Origin: Kitasatospora phosalacinea
GTDB lineage: Bacteria > Actinomycetota > Actinomycetes > Streptomycetales > Streptomycetaceae
Assembly: GCF_000717185.1 (NCBI RefSeq)
Contig: NZ_JNYE01000001.1
Location: forward strand, 1 to 64,000
Direction: 5' to 3'
Length of the DNA stretch: 64,000 nt
Part shown: in pieces, positions 55,850 through 64,000 of the stretch
Layout of the letters: every line of letters starts with the position of its first letter
Numbering within the stretch: position 1 is the stretch's first letter
The notes under the pieces: model-generated
The model's database searches: none
Told to the model about the DNA's origin: nothing
What the model saw: the letters and a program-made list of their open reading frames with translations, nothing else
Program-made: the position numbers and the translations under genes

Positions 55850-56413
55850 ATGGCGCAGCAGGAGGAGCAGGTCATGGCGGAGGAGCAGGCACCGACTGTC
55901 GACCCGATCACGCTGGAGGTCGTCGACCTGATGGCGCGCCTGGTCGGGCTCTTCCACCGCGAGTACGAGGAGGCCGCGGCCGCCCGCTCGCTCACCGGCG
56001 CCCAGGCCAAGGTGCTGGCGCTGCTGCGGCGCGGGCCGATGCCGATGCGGCACATCGCGCAGACCCTCTCCTGCGAGCCCTCCAACATCACCGGCATCGT
56101 CGACCGGCTGGAGGGGCGCGGCTTCGTCACCCGCGAGTCCGACCCGCAGGACCGCCGGGTCAAGCTGGTCGTCGCCACCGACGCCGGGCGCTCCGCCTCC
56201 ACCGAACTGCGCGAGTCGCTGAACTTCGCCCGCGAGCCGCTGGCCGCCCTGGAGGGCGGGGAGCGCGCCCAACTGCGCGACCTGCTGCGGCGGATGCTCG
56301 ACTCCACCGGCGGCGGCTCCGGCCCGGGTGGCTCGGGCCCGGGCTCCGGCCCCGGCACGGGTGGCCCCGGCCCCGGCTCCGGCGGCGCCGGCGGTGCCGC
56401 GAAGACCGGCTGA
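55850..56413 (+). CDS. MarR-family regulator with Gly/Ser/Pro tail
   Basis: A 187-residue winged-HTH repressor: SLTGAQAKVLALLRRG, MRHIAQTLSCEPSNITGIVD, RLEGRGFVTRESDPQDRRVK. The last 35 residues are a Gly/Ser/Pro linker-like tail (GSGPGGSGPGSGPGTG) without homology to the family core. ATG lies seven bases after TAGACT (55837-55842). Likely controls itself and the divergent reductase in response to phenolic or electrophilic ligands. Confidence 0.92.
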   Translation: MAQQEEQVMAEEQAPTVDPITLEVVDLMARLVGLFHREYEEAAAARSLTGAQAKVLALLRRGPMPMRHIAQTLSCEPSNITGIVDRLEGRGFVTRESDPQDRRVKLVVATDAGRSASTELRESLNFAREPLAALEGGERAQLRDLLRRMLDSTGGGSGPGGSGPGSGPGTGGPGPGSGGAGGAAKTG

Positions 56414-56608
56414 ACCGGCGTCGGCACCGGCCTCCGGCCCTTCCGCGGCCCGACTCGAAGAAACTCTCGAAAAAGATGGTTCGCTTGTAACCATTCCGTG
56501 CGCCGAACCGTCCAAGTAGTGACGAGTACCGATCCGCAGTGCGGCGGGTCGGTTCAGTGCCTGCCCCCGGGCACCAGTTCCCGCTGCGCGCAGAGAGACA
56601 CCCGACCG

Positions 56609-58234
56609 ATGACCGACGCCACGCAGGACGCCGCCCCGACCCGCTCCCGCGGCCGCCGAATAGCCCGGGCCCTCGGAGCGACCGCCGCCGCACTGGTCGT
56701 CGCCGCGGCCGGCACGGGCGCCTGGTACTACCAGCGGCTGGACCGCAACATCACGACCTTCGCGCCCGAGGGCATCGCCTCCAGTCGCCCCCCGGCCGCC
56801 ACGCCCGCGCCCACCGGCGGACGGCCCGTCAACATCCTGCTGCTCGGCTCCGACACCCGTGACGACGGCAACAACTCGCTGGGCGGCGGCGACGCGGGCG
56901 TGGGCCACTCCGACACCGCGATCCTGCTGCACGTGTACGCCGACCACAAGCACGCGGTCGGCGTGTCGATCCCGCGCGACACCCTGGTCACCGTCCCCCC
57001 CTGCCGCCTCGCGGACGGCAGGTGGACCAGCGAGCGGCCCAACCAGATGTTCAACTCCGCCTTCACCGTCGGCGAGTTCGAGCACGGCAACCCGGCCTGC
57101 ACGCAGAACACCGTGGAGACCCTGACCGGGCTGCGGGTCGACCACACCCTGGTCGTCGACTTCAAGGGCTTCGCGGCCATCACCAGCGCCGTCGGCGGCG
57201 TGGACGTCTGCGTCCCCAACGACGTGGACTCGCACGGCATCCACCTCGTCCAGGGCCGGCAGACCGTCTCCGGCCAGCAGGCCGTGGACTACGTCCGGGC
57301 CCGGTACGGGCTCGGCGACAGCTCCGACATCGGCCGGATGCGCCGCCAGCAGGCGTTCATGTCCTCGCTGATCAAGAAGGTGCAGGACCAAGGCTTCGGC
57401 CTGACCACCCTGCTGCCGCTGGCCGACGCCGCCACCAGGTCGCTCACCGTCGACCCCGAGCTCGGATCCCCCTACAAGCTCGCCGAGTTCGCCCAGTCCC
57501 TGCAGGACATCCGGCTCTCCGACATCCAGTTCGTCACCCTCCCCTGGCGCTTCCAGGGCGCCCGCGTCGCCGTGGTCGAACCCGACGCGAGCATCCTGTG
57601 GAACCTGCTGAGCCAGGACCGCACCCTCGACGGCCGCACCACCGACACCGGCGTCGGCACCGGTACCGGCACCGGCGCCGTCCCGAGCACGAGCCCGAGC
57701 CCCGGCGCCTCCCCCTCGGCCACCGCCACCGGCACCGGCAGCGCCACTGCCACCGGGGGCGCCACCGGCAGTTCCGACCGCGCCCTGCTCGACGCGCCCG
57801 TCACCGTGCACAACGCCGCCAAGTCGGGCGGCCTGGCCGGGCGCACCGCGCTCGCCCTGCGCGGCAACGGCTACACCGACATCACCATCGGCGCCGACAC
57901 CCCGACCCGCCGCACCACCCTGATCGAGTACGCCCCCTCCCGGCGGGCCGCCGCCGAACGCCTCGCCCAGCTCTACCCCGGCGCCGAACTGCGCTCCGCC
58001 GCCGACGTCGACGGCATCGTCCTCACCCTCGGCCAGGACCGCGCCCTCGCCGACACCCCCGACGCGCTCGACGCCCCCGACGCCCTCGACGCCCTGAACG
58101 GGGCGGGGGCCGCGGGCGCGGGGGCCGGCCGCAGCGCCTCCCCCGGTGCCCTCCCCTCCAGCATCCCGTCCGGCATCGCCGACAACACCCGGCCCGCCGA
58201 CACCGACCTCTGCAACGACCTCAGCTTCGGCTGA
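56609..58234 (+). CDS. LCP-family wall-polymer ligase with LytR_C domain
   Basis: A 541-residue LytR-CpsA-Psr enzyme that attaches anionic or glycan polymers to peptidoglycan outside the membrane. One N-terminal span (about 19-42) is followed by an LCP domain (about 70-330: NILLLGSDTRDD, GVSIPRDTLVTVP, DYVRARYGLGDSSDIGRMRR), a Thr/Gly/Ser spacer and a LytR_C domain (about 390-490: VTVHNAAKSGGLAGR). The tail has Asp-Ala-Leu repeats (TPDALDAPDALDAL). The ATG has only weak ribosome-site support. Confidence 0.93.
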   Translation: MTDATQDAAPTRSRGRRIARALGATAAALVVAAAGTGAWYYQRLDRNITTFAPEGIASSRPPAATPAPTGGRPVNILLLGSDTRDDGNNSLGGGDAGVGHSDTAILLHVYADHKHAVGVSIPRDTLVTVPPCRLADGRWTSERPNQMFNSAFTVGEFEHGNPACTQNTVETLTGLRVDHTLVVDFKGFAAITSAVGGVDVCVPNDVDSHGIHLVQGRQTVSGQQAVDYVRARYGLGDSSDIGRMRRQQAFMSSLIKKVQDQGFGLTTLLPLADAATRSLTVDPELGSPYKLAEFAQSLQDIRLSDIQFVTLPWRFQGARVAVVEPDASILWNLLSQDRTLDGRTTDTGVGTGTGTGAVPSTSPSPGASPSATATGTGSATATGGATGSSDRALLDAPVTVHNAAKSGGLAGRTALALRGNGYTDITIGADTPTRRTTLIEYAPSRRAAAERLAQLYPGAELRSAADVDGIVLTLGQDRALADTPDALDAPDALDALNGAGAAGAGAGRSASPGALPSSIPSGIADNTRPADTDLCNDLSFG

Positions 58235-58276
58235 CCCGCCGCCGGGCCCGGGGGCCGCCGGTCCGTTCCGGCGGCC

Positions 58277-59170
58277 TCACCGCACCGGGTCCGGAACTCC
58301 CGTCACCACCACCGTCACCCGGCAGCCGCGCAACCCGCCCGCCCGCAGCAGCCCGTACGCACCCCACAGCGCCTTGGCCACGTAGCGGCGCTCCACCTGG
58401 ACGCCGTACGCGTCCTCGAACCACCGGGCGAACCGTTCCAGCTCCGGCGGGACGCGCCCGTAACCGCCGCCGTGCCAGTCGTGCGCCAGCTGCCAGTTGG
58501 CGAACTCCCGGCCGTACCCGGCCCGGTGCAGGGCCGCCGCCTCTCCTTCCAGGTAGCCCTCCCCGCGCAGCACCGCCACTCCGAGCGCCCGCGGGCCGTC
58601 GGGCAGCCCCGCCGCGATCCCGGCCAGGGTGCCGCCGGTGCCGACCGCGCAGCACACCACGTCCCGGGGGCCGAAGTCCGGCTGCTGGTCGGCGAGTTCC
58701 CTGGCGATCACCGCGGCGCCCCGCACGGCGAGGCCGTTGGAGCCGCCCTCGGGCAGCACGTAGTACCCGGCCCGGTGCTCGTGCCGCCCGGAGGCCGCCT
58801 CCCGGTAGGCGGAGCGCTCGACGAACTCCAGCACCATGCCGTCCCGTTCGGCCTGCGCCAGCGACCAGTTGCGCGGCCGCCCGGCGAGCTCCGCGCCCCG
58901 GATCACGCCGGTGCTGGCCAGCCCGAGCCCGTTCGCGGCGGCCGCGACCGCCCGCACGTGCGTGGAGTACGCCCCGCCGTAGGTGAGCAGCCCCCGGGCG
59001 CCCTCGGCGAGGGCCCGCTCCAGGTTCGGGGCGAGCTTGCGCCACTTGTTGCCGGGCACCGTCGGGTGCGCCAGGTCGTCCCGCTTGAGCCACAGCTGTG
59101 CGCCCGCCGCGGCGAACTCCGGGTCGTCGACCACGGTCAGGGGCGTGGGCAGGTCGGCGGGGAGGAGCAT
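58277..59170 (-). CDS. PLP-dependent ACC deaminase/D-cysteine desulfhydrase-like enzyme
   Basis: A 297-residue fold-type II PLP enzyme: substrate/PLP region PGNKWRKL (Schiff-base Lys), YGGAYSTHVRAVAAAA, LPEGGSNGLAVRG and phosphate-binding GTGGTLAGIA. It could deaminate ACC or D-cysteine; the distinguishing residues cannot be judged by eye. The ATG follows TAGGGT by six bases with no ribosome site, suggesting a leaderless message. Confidence 0.87.
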   Translation of the reverse strand: MLLPADLPTPLTVVDDPEFAAAGAQLWLKRDDLAHPTVPGNKWRKLAPNLERALAEGARGLLTYGGAYSTHVRAVAAAANGLGLASTGVIRGAELAGRPRNWSLAQAERDGMVLEFVERSAYREAASGRHEHRAGYYVLPEGGSNGLAVRGAAVIARELADQQPDFGPRDVVCCAVGTGGTLAGIAAGLPDGPRALGVAVLRGEGYLEGEAAALHRAGYGREFANWQLAHDWHGGGYGRVPPELERFARWFEDAYGVQVERRYVAKALWGAYGLLRAGGLRGCRVTVVVTGVPDPVR

Positions 59171-59184
59171 CCGCCCACCCTAGG

Positions 59185-59240
59185 CCCTCGCCGCCCAGTC
59201 CTCCCCGCTCCGCCCTCGCCGCCCAGTCCTCCCCGCTCCG
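59185..59240. repeat. 28-base tandem duplication
   Basis: Unit beginning CCCTCGCCGCCCAGTCCTCC at 59185 is repeated exactly at 59213, in the short spacer between two leftward genes. Confidence 0.85.
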
Positions 59241-59284
59241 TCCGCCCTGGCGCGGCCCGCCCTGGGGGCCCTGCTCGTCCGGTC

Positions 59285-60469
59285 TCAGAGCACGGCCACC
59301 CCCAGCGGTCGGTGTCCGGCCTCCAGCCGGTGGGTGGTGCCGCTGTCGAGGTCGACCAGGGTGATGCCGTCCCAGTAGCCGTCCCGGGTGAAGCCGCCGG
59401 TGACGTACGCCGTCCGCCCGTCCGCCGATATCGCCACGTTCTCGTGCGGGACGCCGAGCGGGTGGACCCGTTCGCTGCCGTCGGGGTCGCGGACCGTCAG
59501 GCTGGGGCCCCGGTCGTCCCCGGTGACCGGGCCGGAGCCGACCACCAGCAGCCGCCCGTCCGGGGCGAGGGTGGCGCCGTGCTGGTGGGTGTCGGCGGTC
59601 ATCGGCTCGATCGCCACCTGCCCGGTGACCGGGTCGACCACGGCGAGGCGCTCGCCCTCGAAGGGCAGCAGCAGCTTGCCGTCGCCCGGCCGGACTGCCG
59701 CGTAGTGCGGCTTCAGCCATGAGCCGAGCCCGCCCTCGGTGCCGTACGGCGCGACCTGGATCCGCCGGGTTGCCAGGCCGTCCGCCGCGACCACCGTCAC
59801 GTCGAAGGAGTCGTGGCCGGTCGCGTAGACCTGGCGGCCGTCCGGCGAGACGTCGACGTCGAAGGGCCGTCGGCCGACCGCGGCCGCTCCGGTGACCTCG
59901 CCCTTCGCGGTGTCGACGACCTCCAGCACGCCGGAGCGCCCCGGCACGTTCACCCCGACGTACAGCCGGGTGCCGTCCGACGAGAGGGCCAGGCCCATGG
60001 CGCCGCCCCGGTACTCGCCCGTCCCGGCCGGGCCGGTGTCGGTGCGCAGCGGGACGGTGCGCACCAGGGCGCGCGCCCTGGTGTCGACCTCGGCGACGCC
60101 CTCCGCGGTGCTCACCCAGGCCCGCCCGTCCGCCCCGACCGCCACCGCGTACGGGGCGGTGCCGACGCGCACCGAGCCGATCGCCCCGCGCGCCGGGTCG
60201 ACGAAGGTGACGGTGTCGGCCCCGAAGTCGGTCACCAGCAGCGTCCCCGCCGGAGTGGGCGCGGCCGGGGCGGAGGCCGGGTCGGACCGGGCGGGCGCGG
60301 CGGGGGCGGGGGTGACGGGGGCCGCCGCCGTCGGACGGGGCTCGGCCGCGCTGCCGCCCGGATCGGCGCAGCCGGACAGCAGGAGGGCCAGTAGGAGGGC
60401 CAGTAGGACGGCCGGTGCCGGTCCGGCCGCCAGCAATTGCGGGCCGGTGCGCCTGCGGCGGGTGGTCAT
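59285..60469 (-). CDS. Lipoprotein with YncE-like beta-propeller
   Basis: A 394-residue secreted lipoprotein. Lipobox LLLSGC (Cys33) follows a hydrophobic signal; an Ala/Pro linker precedes a seven-bladed YncE/YVTN propeller (TVTFVDPARGAIGSV, PYAVAVGADGRAWVS, LALSSDGTRLYVGV, DVDVSPDGRQVYATG). Ligand unknown. The ATG overlaps the stop of the ankyrin gene (ATGA), so the pair is coupled. Confidence 0.87.
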   Translation of the reverse strand: MTTRRRRTGPQLLAAGPAPAVLLALLLALLLSGCADPGGSAAEPRPTAAAPVTPAPAAPARSDPASAPAAPTPAGTLLVTDFGADTVTFVDPARGAIGSVRVGTAPYAVAVGADGRAWVSTAEGVAEVDTRARALVRTVPLRTDTGPAGTGEYRGGAMGLALSSDGTRLYVGVNVPGRSGVLEVVDTAKGEVTGAAAVGRRPFDVDVSPDGRQVYATGHDSFDVTVVAADGLATRRIQVAPYGTEGGLGSWLKPHYAAVRPGDGKLLLPFEGERLAVVDPVTGQVAIEPMTADTHQHGATLAPDGRLLVVGSGPVTGDDRGPSLTVRDPDGSERVHPLGVPHENVAISADGRTAYVTGGFTRDGYWDGITLVDLDSGTTHRLEAGHRPLGVAVL

Positions 60470-61095
60470 CGGGTTCCTCCGTTCTCCCGGTCGGATCGGG
60501 TCTCGGCCGTCCGCAGCAGTTCGGCCAGGGTGGCGAAGCCGCGCCGTTCGGCGTGCTGCCGGGCCGTCACGCCGTCGGCGTCGGCGAGCCGCGGGGAGGC
60601 GCCCGCGGCCAGCAGCAGCCGGACGACCTCGGCGTGCGCGCGGCCGCCGTCGCCGAGGATCACGGCCTCCAGCAGGGCCGTCCAGCCGAGCCGGTTGACG
60701 TGGTCGACGTCGATGTCGGTCTCCGCCAGCACGGCCCGCACGTAGGCGACGTGGCCGCGCTCGGCGGCGGGTATCAGGCTCACCCCGCCGAAGCGGTTGG
60801 TCAGCCCGAAGTCCGGCCGGGCGGGCAGCAGGGCGCGCATCATCGGCACGCTGCCGGTGACGCCGGTGACCAGCCAGGGGCTGTCCTCCCGCTCGTCCTG
60901 CGCGTCCGGGTCCGCCCCGGCGGCGACCAGGAGTTCGGCGACGGGGACGTGGTCGGCGAGCGCGGCGAGCAGCAGTGCCGTCCGCCCGTGCGGGTCGCGC
61001 GCCTCCGGGGCGGCACCGTCCGCCAGGGCGGCCCGGGCGGCGTCGAGGTCACCGGTGCGTGCGGCGGTGAGCAGGCGTTGGTCGGTCGCGGTCAT
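60466..61095 (-). CDS. Ankyrin-repeat protein
   Basis: A 209-residue cytosolic protein of about six ankyrin repeats (RTGDLDAARAALADGA, GRTALLLAALADHVPVAELL, AAERGHVAYVRAVL, GWTALLEAVILGDGG, EVVRLLLAAGASPRLADADG). GGAGGAGG precedes the ATG. It is translationally coupled to a secreted propeller lipoprotein, a pairing that suggests a common process, though one is inside and one outside the membrane. Confidence 0.9.
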   Translation of the reverse strand: MTATDQRLLTAARTGDLDAARAALADGAAPEARDPHGRTALLLAALADHVPVAELLVAAGADPDAQDEREDSPWLVTGVTGSVPMMRALLPARPDFGLTNRFGGVSLIPAAERGHVAYVRAVLAETDIDVDHVNRLGWTALLEAVILGDGGRAHAEVVRLLLAAGASPRLADADGVTARQHAERRGFATLAELLRTAETRSDRENGGTR

Positions 61096-61595
61096 CACGG
61101 TCCTCCTCCTGAGGGACGGCAGGTACAGCACGGAGTGCCTCAACGGTTGCGGAAGCGAGGGCGGGACGGGGGCGGGACGGGGGCGGGGCGGCAGTGGGGA
61201 CAGGGGCGCGGTAGTAGCGGGTAGTAGGGGCAGGGGACGGGGAGAAGAGGGGCGGTTCTGCTCCCGACTCCATACTTGCCCCGCCCCCGGCCCCGCTCCG
61301 TCAGCAGACCGGCCAGACCCGGCGAGCGTTCCGGTGGACCCCGGCATCATCCGATCGGTCGATGCACGATCGCCCCGGGCCGCGTTCCCGCAGCTCAGCG
61401 CCTCCCCCAGCCGCCACGGGGAGCGTCCCGCCCGGCCGTGACCAGAAAGTGGCCCCGCCCGCTCCTCCCGAAGTCCGACCCCCGCCCGCCCGCCGTCACC
61501 CTTCCCTCCCGCACCGATCTATGCCATTTTACATGTCACACATCAGATGGTCGGCGCCCTCAGGCCGACCGCCTCAACCGCTCGGAGCCCCCACC
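61096..61595. other. Divergent spacer upstream of the collagenase gene
   Basis: A 500-base gap. The G-rich first part holds short GGGGCGGGACG repeats; the last 80 bases include an AT-richer segment (ATGCCATTTTACATGTCAC near 61520) suited to a collagenase promoter. No gene is supported. Confidence 0.5.
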
Positions 61596-63905
61596 GTGCG
61601 TCACATCCGCATATCGATGGCCCAGTTGGGCCGGGTGTTCGCCCTGGCGTTCGCACTCGTGCTCACCATCGGGCTGTTCTCCCCGCAGGGCAGCGCGTTC
61701 GCCGCCCCCACCCCGTCCGGCACCGGCGCCCCCACCGGGACGTCGGCCGGGACGCCCGCCGGAACGTCCGCCGACCCGGCCGCGCACCCCGTCCCGAAGT
61801 CCCCCGACGAGCCCGCCGACAACCGCCCGACCCCGGGCGAGGTCGACACCGGCAGCGGCACCGGGTCCGCGCCGCAGAAGGCCAGCCGGAGCGGCAGTCC
61901 GGCCAAGGCGGTCAAGAAGCTCGGCTCGCTCGCCGCCGACGCCAACGGCTGCGACACCGCACTGTTCGGCTCCACCGGCGGCGACGCCCTGGTGAAGGCG
62001 GTCGAGTCCGCCTCCCTCGACTGCCTGGGCAAGCTCTACGACATCACCGGCACCGACGCGGGCAACACCTTCCGCGAGCCGCAGATGGTCGCCGTGGCGG
62101 ACGCCCTGCGCACCGCCTCCGCGAGCTACGACGGCACCGACTCCGGCTCCGTCGCCCAACTGGTCGCCTTCCTGCGGGCCGGCTACTACGTCCAGTGGTA
62201 CAACACGGACGCGGTCGGCTCCTACGGCAGCGCCCTGCAGGGCTCGATCCGCGGCGCGCTGGACGCGTTCCACTCCGCCCCGCACGCGAAGGACGTCACC
62301 GAGGCCAACGGCCAGATCCTCTCCGAGGCCGTCGTCCTGATCGACTCCGCCCAGGAGAACGCCCGCTACACCGGCGTGGTCAAGGACCTGCTGAACCGCT
62401 ACACCCCCGCCTGGACCGGCGGCATGTGGAGCGCCGTCTCGCACACCAGGCTGATCCTGGAGAACGGCCTCGGCGACGACGCCTTCAACGCCGCCCTGGC
62501 CGCCGACCCGGCGGTGGCCGACTCCCTGGCCTCCTTCGTCAAGCGCAACAGCTCGATGATCACCGGCGGCGACCTGGCCACCGGCCTGGGCATCGACCTC
62601 GGCGCCTTCCTGGAGCAGCCGGTGCTGCGGGCCCAGGCCCGCCCGCTGGTCAAGGAGCTGGTCAACGCCTTCCCGCTGGTCGGCGCCACCGGCCCGCTCA
62701 CCATGAACCTCGCGTGGTTCACGGAGAAGAGGGACGAGGGCCACTGCTCCTACTACGGCCTGTGCGACCTGCCGACCCGGCTGGCCCCGCTGGTCCTGAC
62801 CGTCGACCGGGTCTGCAGCCCGACCCTGCACATCCGCGCCCAGGCCCTGTCCGCCGACGAGCTGGACGGCACCTGCTCCAGCCTCGCCAACGAGGACGCC
62901 CTCTTCCACAGCGTGGTCAAGGACGGCGGCCCGGTCGCCGACGACGTCAACACCTCGCTGGAGGTCGTGGTCTACGACTCCTCCTACGACTACCGCCTGT
63001 ACGCCTGGTCGATGTTCGACATCGACGTCGACAACGGCGGCATGTACCTGGAGGGCGAGCCGAGCGAGCCCGGCAACCAGGCCCGCTTCATCGCCCACGA
63101 GGCGGAGTGGCTGCGTCCGGCCTTCTCGATCTGGAACCTCAACCACGAGTACGCGCACTACCTCGACGGCCGCTTCGACTTCCACGGCGACTTCGACGCC
63201 GGCCAGAGCGTCCCCAACATCTGGTGGATCGAGGGCTTCGCCGAGTACATGTCCTACACCTACCGGGACGTCAGCTACGACGACGCGATCGCGCAGGCCG
63301 CCCTGGGCACCTACGAGCTGAGCACCCTGTTCGACACCACGTACGAGAACACCGACCAGACCCGCACCTACAACTGGGGCTACCTGGCCGTCCGCTACCT
63401 GCTCCAGTCGCACCCGCAGGACGTCGCCGCCTACCTGGCCAGGACCCGCACCGGCGACTACACCGGCGCCCGCGCCGTCGTCACCGGCATCGGCACCTCG
63501 TACGACGCCGACTTCGCCAAGTACCTGGCGGCCTGCGGCGCCGGGGACTGCGGCACCCTGCAGCCCGCCGCCGCCCCGCTCTGCACCGACCAGGACACCC
63601 GCCGGTACGAGCAGGGCTGCCGCCGCGACGGCGTCTCCGCGACCACCGGCAACTACAGCTACAACTTCCTGAACCTGCCCGCCGGGGTCAAGCAGCTGAC
63701 CATCACCACCAGCGGCGGCACCGGCAACGCCGACCTGTACTGGAACCCGGGCAACTGGGCGACCACCGGCTCCTACGCCGCCAAGTCGACCGGCACCGGC
63801 AACGGCGAGACGCTGACCGTCACCGACCCGCCCGCCGGCTGGGTGTACTTCAGCCTCCACGCGCAGGACGGCTTCTCCGGAGTCACCGTCACCACGCAGT
63901 ACTGA
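61596..63905 (+). CDS. Secreted M9 collagenase
   Basis: A 769-residue secreted zinc protease. A signal peptide (GRVFALAFALVLTIGLF) ends near AFA-AP. A Thr/Ala/Pro spacer leads to the collagenase activator region (about 110-410) and a gluzincin catalytic domain with His517-Glu518-xx-His521 (HEYAH) and Glu550 (GFAEYMSY) as zinc ligands and base. A C-terminal PPC/collagen-binding-type domain (about 680-769: YSYNFLNLPAGVKQLTITTS) follows. The start is GTG 61596 with GGAG eight bases upstream. Degrades collagen or similar proteins outside the cell. Confidence 0.95.
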   Translation: MRHIRISMAQLGRVFALAFALVLTIGLFSPQGSAFAAPTPSGTGAPTGTSAGTPAGTSADPAAHPVPKSPDEPADNRPTPGEVDTGSGTGSAPQKASRSGSPAKAVKKLGSLAADANGCDTALFGSTGGDALVKAVESASLDCLGKLYDITGTDAGNTFREPQMVAVADALRTASASYDGTDSGSVAQLVAFLRAGYYVQWYNTDAVGSYGSALQGSIRGALDAFHSAPHAKDVTEANGQILSEAVVLIDSAQENARYTGVVKDLLNRYTPAWTGGMWSAVSHTRLILENGLGDDAFNAALAADPAVADSLASFVKRNSSMITGGDLATGLGIDLGAFLEQPVLRAQARPLVKELVNAFPLVGATGPLTMNLAWFTEKRDEGHCSYYGLCDLPTRLAPLVLTVDRVCSPTLHIRAQALSADELDGTCSSLANEDALFHSVVKDGGPVADDVNTSLEVVVYDSSYDYRLYAWSMFDIDVDNGGMYLEGEPSEPGNQARFIAHEAEWLRPAFSIWNLNHEYAHYLDGRFDFHGDFDAGQSVPNIWWIEGFAEYMSYTYRDVSYDDAIAQAALGTYELSTLFDTTYENTDQTRTYNWGYLAVRYLLQSHPQDVAAYLARTRTGDYTGARAVVTGIGTSYDADFAKYLAACGAGDCGTLQPAAAPLCTDQDTRRYEQGCRRDGVSATTGNYSYNFLNLPAGVKQLTITTSGGTGNADLYWNPGNWATTGSYAAKSTGTGNGETLTVTDPPAGWVYFSLHAQDGFSGVTVTTQY

Positions 63906-63913
63906 CCGGCCCC

Positions 63914-63959
63914 CTGACGACGGCGAGCCCGCGGATCCCGGATCCGCGGGCCTCGTCAG
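63914..63959 (+). terminator. Collagenase terminator
   Basis: Twelve-base perfect inner arms GCCCGCGGATCC and complement (63927-63951), extended by outer arms CTGACGA and TCGTCAG, nine bases after the stop. Confidence 0.75.
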
Positions 63960-64000
63960 CGTTCCGTCCGAAGTCTCACTAGCGGGTGAACTTCGGCGTG

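Overview
The window is GC-rich actinomycete DNA, most likely Streptomyces or the sister genus Kitasatospora. Evidence: G/C at nearly every third codon position, frequent GTG (and one TTG) starts, ATGA-overlapping operons, several leaderless-type promoters, and the fasR-fabD-fabH-acpP-fabF and aceE/DUF3052/peroxiredoxin neighbourhoods typical of Streptomycetaceae. The two genera cannot be separated from this sequence alone.

Region 1 (1 to about 14340) is the right-hand part of an integrative and conjugative element. It abuts the 3' end of an intact tRNA-Val(TAC) gene at 14341-14412. It carries a leftward transfer operon (small membrane pilin-like protein, VirB8-like protein, TrbL/VirB6-like membrane protein, SCO6880-like protein, VirB4-like ATPase) that runs off the left edge, and a divergent HTH regulator. 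Next come a secreted two-domain peptidoglycan hydrolase, several small unknown genes, two coupled excisionase-like HTH genes, a divergent XRE repressor, a truncated integrase paralogue and the full tyrosine recombinase. The intergenic region between the excisionase-like operon and the XRE gene holds about seven copies of an imperfect TTGTCG-N3-CGACAA palindrome placed over both promoters. This is the clearest candidate for an element-specific excision/transfer switch.

Region 2 (14.5-31.5 kb) is a Ter-type stress locus. It includes a coiled-coil protein, an FmdB-like zinc ribbon, a HAD phosphatase, a StiP-family protein, a phosphoribosyltransferase and a CitE-like lyase. Together these resemble the module proposed to make a nucleoside-like metabolite in Ter systems. 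Around it are two canonical TerD proteins, a divergent TerD fused to a Pro/Gln/GYGYP tail, a TerA-like protein, a DUF2637 membrane protein, a DUF475/TerC-like membrane protein and a Ser/Thr kinase with a PQQ-type beta-propeller. A peroxiredoxin and a DUF3052 protein follow.

Region 3 (32-48.7 kb) is chromosomal housekeeping and accessory metabolism: aceE, a WsfD-like membrane protein, an MFS exporter with a divergent TetR regulator, a two-component system, two paralogous secreted alpha/beta hydrolases with an acyltransferase-like membrane protein, a MmcQ/YjbR protein, a MerR/aldo-keto reductase pair, a serine hydrolase and a pirin.

Region 4 (48.7-54.5 kb) is the type II fatty-acid synthase initiation/elongation cluster with its activator FasR, closed by a strong hairpin and followed by DUF3145. 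Region 5 (54.5-64 kb) holds an unusual AT-rich 23-codon reading frame, an MDR oxidoreductase divergent from a MarR regulator, an LCP wall-polymer ligase, a PLP-dependent deaminase-like enzyme, a coupled ankyrin/beta-propeller lipoprotein pair and a secreted M9 collagenase.
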